Made by a program: the position numbers and the translations under genes
Source: Melitaea cinxia
Taxonomy: Eukaryota > Arthropoda > Insecta > Lepidoptera > Nymphalidae
NCBI RefSeq assembly: GCF_905220565.1
Contig: NC_059423.1
Span: 1,603,501-1,667,500, forward strand
Length of the DNA stretch: 64,000 nucleotides
Direction: 5' to 3'
The notes under the pieces: generated by a model
What the model saw: the letters and a program-made list of their open reading frames with translations, nothing else
Told to the model about the DNA's origin: nothing
Database searches by the model: none
Shown here: positions 1-10,773 of the stretch, in pieces
Position numbering within the stretch: position 1 is the first letter of the stretch
Layout: every line of letters starts with the position of its first letter

Positions 1-2860
1 TGAGTTTTTTTCCATAGGATACGTTTTAAGACAAACTAATAACAAATAGTTTATTTTATGTTTAAGTAGAAAATATATCGTTTATGTGTATATGTAGTTA
101 TTTTTTTTTTTTTAATATACGTTATTTTAGTGTAGATTATATTTACATTTAGTTTACGCCTTACGCACTTGAATATACATATATACTGCCATTATTTAAG
201 AAATAAGTCTTATAATATTAATAAATTAAAAATTATAAATAAATATTTTTTATACTAATGCACAAAAAAACATAATATATATATATTTATATTTTATGGT
301 CTCCGTTTGTCAAAGAAAAATATTAAATTGATTTAAAAAAATATATTTTTTTTTAAATTTCACATTGATAGTGCCATAAATATTTGCTATTTCGTAAATT
401 AGGAATAAAATGTGTTCTATATTAAAATTGTTTTATTTATTAATGCCAATCGCAATTATCATTCATTTCATTTTAATTGACGACAAAATGGCGGCAAGAT
501 ACAAGCGGTTTTAAATAAGGCTTAATTTAATTTGAGTTTTTACTTTTTTAATCAGATTAATTTTTTTTAAATCATTAGTTACATTTGGATATAGCATATG
601 AAGGGCCGGAGGAAAAAAGTTGCTGAGTAACTTTAAGGAAACAAATTGTAAGTTTTGTTAGGAAAACATAACTTTCCTAACATAACTTTGGTAACATAAA
701 TTGGTCTCTTAGGAAAAATTGGGTTGAAATTTTTTTCACGTGTCTATTACACCCACTGAACCATTTGTAAGAACGCAGTAAGGAGTTGAATACTTGATAT
801 AAATCCAACCACAGTATAAATCGTCCTTATTCTTATACTATTTTCTAACCGGCTCTTAGGTGACTGGTTTTGTCACGGACTACGCCACATGATAAAATTC
901 GTCAAGAGTTGTATCAATTAATCAAAAACTCTTTTTTCACTCAACTCGTTTTTGTTCCTAGCCCTTTACATGCTTTTGTCTCAGAACCAGTTTTGTTAAA
1001 GATTCTATTGTAGTTTCCTTAAAACTTTTAGTTCCTTTGGAAGTAGCGTCTTCTAATGTAGTTATATAGTCTTTTGTAACTCTTGGTCTTACTTATATCA
1101 TGTGGCTTGATAGAAGATTTATAATTACTAGATTTAAATGTAAATCTTGTTTTTTTGGAAGAGTCCTAATTGGTAAACAAACCGCTGTCAATCGTAATTC
1201 ACGTTTTTTCCGCATTTATCACTCACTTTCACAACATATTAGCTTACGGACATTTGTAAAACTCCATTTACTATTTATTTCACTAAAAACAAATATCAAT
1301 TTATGATTTTAAACACATAAAAACTACAAAATACGAATTCCGAGAGTACAGATAACTAATATTTTCGAATATGACATTTCAATATCTTTTTTTATAAGGC
1401 AAATAGGGATGTGGTCATAATATTTTTAGAAGTGAATGAGTATAAGTGAATGAACAGCATGAGCGATAAAATAGGCCATGTTCTTTAACTATATTTTAAA
1501 ATTTCACGAATTATAACTTGTTAAATAATATTACAGTAAAGCGATTTGTTATTTATTTGTATTTTGTTATTAATTGTTTTTTTTTTTTTCTTCTTTTTTT
1601 ATGTTGAGCGCACAAAAAAAATGCTTACAAAATATTGCAAATGTCAATCATTTATGGTAAAGTGTTCATTCTAAAGGTTTTATTTTATATTATGAATATT
1701 TCTGAATATCAATTTCATCCTGAACATTTTTAATGCTATCCCATATAATATTAAAGTATACCACATAGCAACGGCATAAACGTTTACCGTAGTTCACAGG
1801 AAAAAAATTTGAGACTTTAGAATGAGACTTAAGATTACCCAATGAGAGCTTCGTGGAGTACAATGTTATTAGTCCTTTTTTTAGATGTTAGAGAGAGTGT
1901 GCCGCCGGCGCAAGGTTTTTTATTCATAGTAAATACAAATAATGTGACAATAATATTAATAGGGTCGACTTTTTTTAGACACAGGCGGCCCCTTTATTTT
2001 GTTGTAAATTTTATTTTTGGCTTTTTTTTTACCGACCATATCACATAAACGAAATATATAGGGGACTGTCCACTTTGTATGGGGGTTTCGGCCCCGAGTG
2101 GACAGTCACTGAGAATAATAATTATATATTAAGTTAGTAGTACTAACAAGTATGAATTAGAAAAATGATATAGTTTTGTATCCAGGTGTTTCATTTTTTG
2201 TTTTTTTTTGTGGATAATTACAAGAAGGTTTCTGAAATAAAAAATCATTGTTTTGTTATTTTTGTTTTACTAATCGGATTCGTACGTTAACAGAATGTTA
2301 TCTAAAAACTAGGCAGGTAGATTTATAAAATCTTGAAACCTTTTTCAGCCCAAAAACCAAATAATTTCATGACATGGCCACAACAACCTACTGTCCGTCG
2401 ACCAACCATGCAGTTGCAATAATATTTTTTTATGGCTTCTCTGCCTGACCTTTATTGTTTACATATAAAATAAATACAAAATAGAATTTCCTACTTATGA
2501 ATATGCCTACTGTGTATTTTACGTCGCAGTAGTGATGAATTCTCGGTTGACGGAAAACCTTACAGTAGGTTGCTATATCACTATGAAAGCAATATGGAAG
2601 TCAAATGAACGTATGAAGCAAAAGTCTGTAGTTTAGGGTTGCCATAATAAATAATATTTTCAATAAACAAATAAATCGATTAAATCGATAATCGAATTTA
2701 ATATAATTAATTGCTTGCTTTTTATTTAGTCAATAACAATGTTTCTAAAATAGTTTATTTTTCACCAAAGTTAAATGTTTTTTTACTAAATACACTTTTA
2801 TAGACTTTTTTTAGACTTTTTTCTTATTAATTCAACTATTCTTTTCTTCTAACCTGGGTC
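1..2860. other. AT-rich intergenic stretch, no host gene seen
   Basis: No open frame here has convincing splice signals or family features. On the minus strand, about 1070 down to 940 keeps an open frame of about 43 codons with protein-like composition, ending in a stop. It is isolated and flanked by stops in all frames, so at most it is a decayed mobile-element remnant. A strong hairpin at 2064-2107 is listed separately. The remainder is poly-A/T-rich sequence. Confidence 0.5.
2064..2107. repeat. 10-bp hairpin GACTGTCCAC / GTGGACAGTC
   Basis: Perfect inverted repeat: GACTGTCCAC at 2064-2073 and GTGGACAGTC at 2098-2107. The loop contains GGGG and CCCC runs that can pair further. It stands out in very AT-rich surroundings. 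It could be the terminal or core hairpin of a small MITE; no element ends were identified. Confidence 0.6.
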
Positions 2861-2861
2861 A

Positions 2862-3376
2862 GTAATAATTTTAGACAACGCACCGTACCACTCGAGACTA
2901 GCTGTCAAAGTGCCTAACATGAGTTGGCGGAAGGCAGACATACAAGCGTGGTTGTTAGAAAATGATTTTAATTACGATGAAAACGAAATAAAAGCTGAGC
3001 TTTTAAAAAAAATTAATAAAGATGATTATAACAAAAAAGTTATTGACGAAATGGCAGCCCGCAAAAATATAATAGTCTTACGTCTTCCGCCCTACCATTG
3101 CGAGTTAAACCCGATAGAACTCATATGGGCACAAGTAAAAGGTTATATAGGCAAAAATAATAAAAGTTTCAAAATGGCAGAAGTCAAGGAGCTTTTAAAA
3201 GAAGGCTTAAATCAAATAAGTGCGGTGTCGTGGAAAAAAATGTCGAACATATAAAAGAAGAAGATAAAATGATGCAGCTTGACGGAATCATGGATGCTGC
3301 ATCAGAATCCCCAGGTTTCAATATCCACGTCTCTGAAGAGTCTTGCGATTCATTAGGAAGTATGGACAGTTATTAG
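2862..3376 (+). pseudogene. C-terminal fragment of a DDE transposase (IS630/Tc1/mariner-like), frameshifted
   Basis: From about 2862 the open frame reads VIILDNAPYHSR, a classic DDE_3-type motif holding the second catalytic Asp. About 80 residues later it has PPYHCELNPIELIWAQVKGY, which holds the catalytic Glu. The frame stops at 3254 after SWKKMSNI. The +1 frame then continues NVEHIKEEDK and stays open to TAG at 3374-3376, so a single-base indel in the A-run near 3235 breaks the C-terminus. The first catalytic Asp and the N-terminal DNA-binding region are absent. No host splice context was found, although a pyrimidine tract ends in CAG at 2858-2861. An AATAAA-like motif follows the second stop. 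This is a dead insertion fragment. Confidence 0.8.
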
Positions 3377-4197
3377 AAAATAAAGTAAATAAATTTCTTA
3401 TTGGCGTTTTATTTTGTATTTCAATATTTTACTTTACTATTGTAATGAATGAATCAGTACGTATTTTTTTTATTATCTATTCTAGTCAAAGAGCAACTAA
3501 TTTCTAACAGGTTATTTATATTTAAGAAATATAAATTTGTTTATATAAAGATGTTCGATTTTTTTTTTTCGTAATTTTATACCTTTACTAATTATTAACA
3601 AAATTATTTAATATATTATTAGTTTTTGAAATAATTTCAGCAATATGGTATCATTAAATATTTCGATGTAAAATTAATTTTACTTTGTCTATGGCTTATT
3701 GATATTGTTCATTCATTTGCTCTTTGTGTCACTTCACTAAGCTACACTATACTCTAATTGTCTGTGGTCATAAGTACGCCATATTTGTTTACCAATTAGG
3801 ACAATTCCAAAAAAACAGACCTTATATAGGTGTTCTGCGGTACTCTATGGATAATCTTAATATATATAAATTACGCGTTACGTTGTTTGTCCGCGATGGA
3901 CTTCTAAACTACTTAACCGATTTTAATCAAATTTGCACACCGTGTGCAGTTTGATCCAACTTGAAAGATAGGCTATATTTTATTTCGATATAAATATTTA
4001 TTATACTCATAAAAAAATATTGCGGTATGAAGTTCGCCAGGCCAGCAGATCATAAATTTTATAGCCTCTCATAATTCGGTATATAACTTGGGCTGCATTT
4101 GTCCATGTTTTTATGAGCTTTATGAGATTTTGTCCAAATGTGTGTGTGTTTAATATGTCAGCATGAGCAGTCTCTAAGAGCGTAGTAGTTTCAGCGT
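3377..4197. other. Intergenic, 3' flank of the mucin-like gene
   Basis: AT-rich spacer. About 3866-3960 (GTCCGCGATGGACTTCTAAAC and the following run about solving for the genome site) resembles the ends of the E repeat family. About 4075-4135 shares CATAAAAAC/TTTATGAG-type sequence with the imperfect inverted repeat at 31721-31854. The 3' untranslated region of the minus-strand gene that ends at 4198 lies here. No gene is seen. Confidence 0.5.
3997..4002 (-). terminator. Polyadenylation signal AATAAA for the mucin-like gene
   Basis: Minus-strand AATAAA about 195 bases beyond the TAA stop at 4198-4200. It is the nearest canonical hexamer downstream of the last coding exon. The cleavage site itself cannot be read from the sequence. 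Confidence 0.5.
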
Positions 4198-5424
4198 TTA
4201 TCTTATAAATTCCTTTTTCACATCAGTTATAAAATCTGTCGCGTTATCAATAGTAAATTCAGTTGTTTTATCATTATTAAGTATATTTTCAGTGGTGATA
4301 TCGAAGTTTGAAGAATCTTTAACGTCATCAGACTCAGTTGATACTACTGGAGAATCATTTAAAGTTTGTATGGTTTCTGTTACATTATCAATTATAGATT
4401 CAGGTATTTCTATTGTTGTGTTGTTTTTAGATATATCTTCAGTTGTAACATCTATAGTTGTAGAAGTTTTTACATCATCAATTTCTTTTGACTCGTTGAT
4501 CTCTGTTGTATTGTTGATTATAGAATCAATTGAATCCGTAATTGTATTATTCTTTGGTATGTTTTCAGTTGTAACATCTACAGCTGTAGGAGATTTCGTA
4601 TTGTCAATTTCTTTTGACGATTCTGTTGAATTATCAACTTTTGTTGTATTATTGACTATAGAATCAATTGAATCTGTTATTGTATTATTTTTTGGTAGGC
4701 TTTCAGTTGTAACATCTATAGCTGAAGAAGATTTTATATCATCAATTTCTGTGGACGATTCTGTCAGAGAATTATTTAAAAGAGTTGTTACACTACTAGT
4801 AGATTTTGTTGTAATATTAACTATGGAACTAATCGATTCTGTTGTTGTACTATTTTTTGGTATACTTTCAGTCGTAACAACTGGAGTTGTAGCATCTATA
4901 ATTGTAGATGTTTGTATATCAGATGTTGTGGTCAATTCTGTTGGAGAATTAGTTACAGGAGTTGTTGTACCAGTAGATGTTGTAATTCCAATCGTAGATT
5001 CAGTTGCTATTTCTTTCTCACTAGATGATGTTTCATTAGATTCCATTGTAGTTGTAAATACTTGCGTAGTACTAGTAGTAGTATTACTGTTATGTAAATA
5101 AGTGTTATTGCGATGTGGTAAATTATCCAATGTTTTGTTTGGATAAAATATAAATATGTTTATTACGTGACCGTTCCCTACGCGGTTTTCGTAAATATTG
5201 TGAGCTTTGATGTCAATAGATGATTTTTCACTTTTTTTTCTATCATTGATCGTTTCATTTGCATTGGCTCCTACATTATCAGGCCTTTTGTTATTATTCT
5301 TTTTAAAATTTTTGTCACTAGTATGTATGTTGTTATTCATTTTACTTTTTTCAATGTCCTTTATTTCTTTGTTCTCATTTTCCGATTTTTCGTTCAGTTT
5401 ATTCTTTAACGTTTTCTCAATATG
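4198..5424 (-). CDS. Exon 8 of the mucin-like gene: degenerate Ser/Thr repeats and C-terminus
   Basis: The acceptor TTTTTATTACAG precedes CAT at 5424; the frame stays open to TAA at 4198-4200 and encodes residues 441-848. The first about 110 residues are charged and Lys/Asn/Glu-rich (HIEKTLKNKLNEKSE). After that a Ser/Thr/Asn/Val region carries at least five degenerate repeats of roughly 43-56 residues. The core resembles VTTENIPKNNTITDSIDSI followed by (I/V)NNTT, with an acidic (E/D)IDD linker. Each unit carries one or more NNT/NST sequons. The last unit is eroded and the chain ends VKKEFIR. Antisense valine-rich open frames over this exon are by-products of the ACA/ACT Thr codons. Confidence 0.85.
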   Translation of the reverse strand, partial: HIEKTLKNKLNEKSENENKEIKDIEKSKMNNNIHTSDKNFKKNNNKRPDNVGANANETINDRKKSEKSSIDIKAHNIYENRVGNGHVINIFIFYPNKTLDNLPHRNNTYLHNSNTTTSTTQVFTTTMESNETSSSEKEIATESTIGITTSTGTTTPVTNSPTELTTTSDIQTSTIIDATTPVVTTESIPKNSTTTESISSIVNITTKSTSSVTTLLNNSLTESSTEIDDIKSSSAIDVTTESLPKNNTITDSIDSIVNNTTKVDNSTESSKEIDNTKSPTAVDVTTENIPKNNTITDSIDSIINNTTEINESKEIDDVKTSTTIDVTTEDISKNNTTIEIPESIIDNVTETIQTLNDSPVVSTESDDVKDSSNFDITTENILNNDKTTEFTIDNATDFITDVKKEFIR

Positions 5425-8400
5425 CTGTAATAAAAATAAGTGTACTATTTTCGAACATTTCTTATAATTTTTTTATTTGTTTATTAAAATTGTGATTACT
5501 TTACCTCATTTATTAATTTCTCGTTTTTTGTAAACCAAATAGATGACAAATTTTGAAGCGTGTCCTGAAAGTTAAAAAAGTTTATTTTTACTCCATTAGT
5601 TTATAATTTAGAAACAGAATTTATGGATATACTCATATTAATGAAAATATACTAAAATAATAACCAATTTAAAAAATAAGTTAAATTTAAACCTAATTTT
5701 ACTATACTGTTACAGTCTACATGTGTCGTAATTGATACTTCTATTAATAAAAAGAATAAGTAGATCTTAATCTACCTTCGCTTAGCTAGTGCATATTGGT
5801 GGACTTATAACTTTTTTCTTTTTCATCATTTTACCTATTTTATGAAGCTTCTACCCGCGCCTTCGCTTGCATTGATTTTTTTTTAATAAAAAGTATTCTA
5901 TGTTACTTTTAGTACTTCTAAGAATGTGTACCAAGTTTCATGATAATCGGTTTACTGGTTTTTGCGTAAAAGCGTAACAAACAAACTTACATTCACATTT
6001 ATAATATTATATTAATGATTTTTGCTACGTGCACATTGCTCATGATTTTATTATTCTTTATTAAAAGGTTTGTGGAGATAACAAATCTAATATATTACCA
6101 TTATTCATGGCATTTTCGTCAAATAGCTCATTCGCTAAAAACAAATATTTATTTCCGCTCTGGATGTCTATCATTGTAGGTCTATTCACCGTGTCTCGTA
6201 AAGCATGTTTAGCTGTTAGTCCCGGTTGTAATACTCATAGTAGGAAATATATATCCCCCCAACCTGCAGTGGAGCATCGTTATAGCTGAAGACCTAATCT
6301 CCTATAGGCAAAAAGAGGCCTACGCCCAGCAGTGAGATGCTAAATGCTGAATGAAGGAAAGGAGAGGAGAAAAGAAGAGAAGAGAAGTTACCTCCTTCAA
6401 TAGTTCGTCCAAAATTAATTTTGGAAGTTCTGCATTACTGTAGTTATTTAGTTGTTTTGTTGTTTTCAATGTGTCTGTTGCTTCTGTCAATTCTGTTGTA
6501 CTTGAAAGCACTGTTGTTATTTCTTTTTCGCTTTCTGTTGTTGTTGGGAAACTTGTTGTTTGTATTACGGTAGTGTTAAGTGAATCGTTTGTGAACGGTG
6601 ATACGGTAGTTGTCGGTTCGTTTGATGTTAATGTTGTAGCTGTTTGTAAATTGCTTGTAGTCGGTACTGTAATAATTGTAGTTAAATTATTTTCTGAGGC
6701 TAATGTACTTGAAGTTGAAGTGATTGTGATTGGTAATGCAGTGGTAAGTGAATCGGCTGTAGGTAATTCTGTGGTTGTCGTTGGTAAATTAGTTGTAGTT
6801 TGTATAAAAGTAGTTGAAGGCACATCTGTTGTGGTACTTGTAGGTAGAATTATAGAAGATGCGTCTGTGGTAGTTGAAGGTAAATGTGTTGTACTTGTTA
6901 TAGGCAAACTGGTTGTAGTTTGTATTGAAGTTGTTATAGGTTCATCTGTGGTGGTACTTGTAGGTAAATTAGTTGTAGTTGGTGTTGAAGTTGTAGGCGG
7001 ATTTGTGGTTGTAGGTACGTTTGTCGTGAAAGGTGTCGAGGTTACTGTAGGTAAATTGGTAGTAGTCGGTACTTCCGTTGTCGTGGTTAAAAGCGTTGTA
7101 GTTAATGGCCTCTGTAAATATTAATAAAATGATTAGAGTATCTTACACAAAATGCTGTAATTAATATTTAACTGTATTGATTAAAAAAATTCGATGTAAG
7201 CAATTATGAAGACATCCCTTAAAATGTTTATATATTTTCTTTTCTATCATTTGTCTTTGATGAAGATTAAAAAATAAATAAATCAACTCGTGATGTCGAA
7301 CGTGATCATATTGAACGTAAACTTATTTACATTTAGTCTAGACGACACTACATAAAAAAATTAAGTATTTGTTACATTTGTTGATTTTTAGGACTTAAGT
7401 ATAAATAGTAATATTTTAATAAGTGTAAATTTATATAAGATGTACCGTGATATTAATTTAGCCTTCGTTTCTGCCTTTTGGCGTTTGCCAATTCGTTTTT
7501 AGTTTTATAGTGTTACTAGCTGACCCCGCATACGTTGTTTTCCCATATATGTTAATTCCCCCACCTTATAACTTAGGGGTATGAAAAATAGATGTTGGCC
7601 GATTCTCAGAGCTATCCGATATGCACACAAAATTCCATAAAAATCTGTCCAGCCGTTTTGAAGGAGTATGGTAAGTAGCATTGTGACACGAGAATTTTAT
7701 ACAGGTTTCCGGTAATTAATGGATAATAGATTTATTATTTTTTTATTTTTTTCTGAGTTGGCCCCGTGCCTCCCCCCCCCCCACACAAGCACCTGCGGGA
7801 TTATCCATTAATTACCGGACGCTCTGTATATAAGATTAAAAGTCAATCAGTACACATTCAAAGTTCTTACTTGTGTTGTGGATCCGCCAGTAAATATTTT
7901 GCGTATTGTGCTTAGTAGGTTCCTAATTTTATTACGTATTTTAGTGATACCACTAGTAATAAATCGTGGTACAGCACTTTTCCCTCTGTTTCCATTAGTT
8001 TTACTAATTTCTCTTCTATATTTTTCTTCCTTGATCTTTTCTTTGTTATCTTCTAATTGTTGGTTTTGGTCGTCTTTGTTGCGAGAAAGTGTTTTTTGTT
8101 GTTTACTTTTGTGCTGGAAATTTGATTTAAAATTCTATACTTAATACTTTTTAATTATTATTTTAAAATTTTCAAGACTATTTATTTAATTAAATATATT
8201 CATACTTTTTAAATTATGATTGACTATTGATCTCGTAGATACAGAAATAGGATAAAAAAATTGGGCTTAAGATGATATGAATTTAATGTTTCTAGCTGTT
8301 AAAGAAAGAGCATGTAAAGTAAACATTAGAAAGGATATTGGGGACTAAAGATAACTTAGTGGTATATCATTGCATAGATCTATATCCAGCGGTAAATTTG

Positions 8401-10726
8401 ATGATAACATTTTTGATGATGATGGCTTGAAGGCTTTTAAGCTATTTACACTTTCACTTAAGTAGAACTTACTGCATTAACTTCCCATATTTCGTTGACT
8501 ATAGTCACGCGATTTCTTGAACTTGGAATTACGAAATATCATCATCATCATTACAGCCCATTCAGTCCACTGCTGGACATAGGCCTCCACAAGTTTACGC
8601 CACAAAATAACGTGAACTCATGTGTTTTGCCCATAGTCACCACGCTGGGCAGGCGGGTTGGTGACCGCAGGGCTGGCTTTTGCACCAAAGACGCTGCTGC
8701 TTATCTTCGGCCTGTGTATTTCAAAGCCAACAGTTGGATGGTTATCTCGCCACTGGTCGGCTTTTTAAGTTCCAAGGTGGTAGCGAAACTGTGTTATCCC
8801 TTAGTCGGCTCTTACGACACCCACGGGAAGAGAGGGGGTAGCTATATTTTTTAGTACCATAGCCATGCAGTACGAAATATCTTGAATCTTAAAATAATAA
8901 TCGTGGTAAATACGTATATGTCTTACCGTTGATATAAACCTCTTTGAGCGTATTGGGTTAGAGAGAAACTGAAAACAAAATATCACAATACAATTAATAT
9001 AAATTGTTTATGAAATAGGTAATATATTATAGTATTTAAGGCTTAGTTTTAATTTAGTGGAATTTTTAAGTGATCTTAACTTATATGTATGTACAGAAAG
9101 TATATTGTTTTTTAACTATATGACCAGGACTGTCAGTCTGCAGGCTTACCTAATAAATCACCTATAGGGTAAGCGTAATGCATGATGTTTGACAAAAGGC
9201 GCAGGCAAATTAGAGCCGGTTGATGTTGTTAATTTTTAAATTATAATAAGCATAATTGTCAGGCAAACGAAGAAAAACCGACTTCAATTATATCGACAAG
9301 TAATACAACGTAGGTAGACGAAAAAATAGTCAAGTAAATACGCATTACCAAAGATCACTCCAAAAGTTGTTATCAGATCTCGATGAAATTTAAATGTGAC
9401 TACATGATAAACATCGCCTTTCGATTAAATTAAAAATCATTAAAATCGCTACTCCCAGTAAAAAGTTATGTGGGTTTTCGACAGTTTCCCTCGATTTCTC
9501 TAGGATCCCATCATCATATCGTGGTTTCCTTATTACGGTACACCAGAGATATCTCCTTTAGTTCATAAATGACGAAGTTATCCCCGAACATAGATTAAAA
9601 AAAAAATATATTTATATATACGGTCAAATTGAGTAACCTCCTCGTTTTTTTGAAGTCGGTTAAAAAGTATAACCAATTTACTGATTTACATTACTGTCTT
9701 CTAACTTTGTTAAGAAGTGAAAATTCTTTAGAATCTTAGTGGTTTGAAAGTTGTTTGAATGAAAAACATAAATGTGCAAGAGAGAATGATCTCATTTTTT
9801 AGAATACAGTACTGCTCTAAACGCGTAAGCGACAAGTTTTACAAGGATTACGACCTATTTCACAAGACCGTGGTCATCGTCGATAGAACAAATCACGACG
9901 ACCTACCCTCCTACGATTATAAAGTTGCATAAGACATTACTTAAACTGTTTTTCAGAAGTTTCAGTTCAACCGTGTGTAAATAGCACACATCCACTATTT
10001 TATAAAGAGGCGCAAACGAGTGAATGGAGCCAGTGATGTTAAATGACCATCGTCGCCGTTAAACATATTACCGGAATTTTTAAAAAGAGGCGCAAACGAA
10101 TGAATGGAGTCAGTGATGTTAAATGACTATCGTCGCCGATAAACATGTTACCGGACTTTAGGGGATCATTAAATAATAATACTATTTGTGAAGTAAAACT
10201 TCTTTACGTACGACGAGGCGAACGGAAATTGAGAGGGAGATATAAGTTAGTGAAGATAGAAAGAGAGAGAGTTACGTTTCGTATGTTTTACTTCAGTCGT
10301 GTGCTCTAGCACACTCATTTTTTATTATTTTAAATTACTAAACTTTGTAATACGATTATCTTACATTTTTAATATCCGTTTTTCTCTGAATTTCGTAATT
10401 TGTAACGACATTGTTTTCATCAGAACCGTTTTTATCAATATCTTCATCGTTTGAACTTTCACCACTAAAATATTCATCACTTATTTCATTGGATATATCA
10501 TGATTATCTGATATATTATCACTTATGTCTGTTCTGTCTTTTTCCTGAAAACAAAATTTGCTTGTGTATACAACCAGTGCAGTTTTTTTTTTATACAACT
10601 AGTTATTATTTTTAAGTTAAGTTATAAACCTATTCCTGCTCGTGCAGTACTGCATCTTGTGTCTAAATTACCGCTTTTATGTGACTTCTATGTAAAATAT
10701 GTAGTTTTACATAGAATTGATATATA

Positions 10727-10773
<47 letters not shown>

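Noticed and set aside
940..1310. Possible coding remnant on the minus strand
   Set aside because: Only about 43 open codons look protein-like and no motif is recognisable. Too weak to call as a gene.
4292..5101. Plus-strand open frame of 269 codons, Val/Ser-rich
   Set aside because: It lies exactly antisense to the Ser/Thr repeats of the mucin-like exon. Thr codons read backwards become Val/Cys/Ser codons, so the long frame is a by-product.
6471..7124. Plus-strand open frame of 217 codons, Val-rich
   Set aside because: Antisense shadow of the Thr/Pro-rich exon 6. No signal, splice or family evidence.
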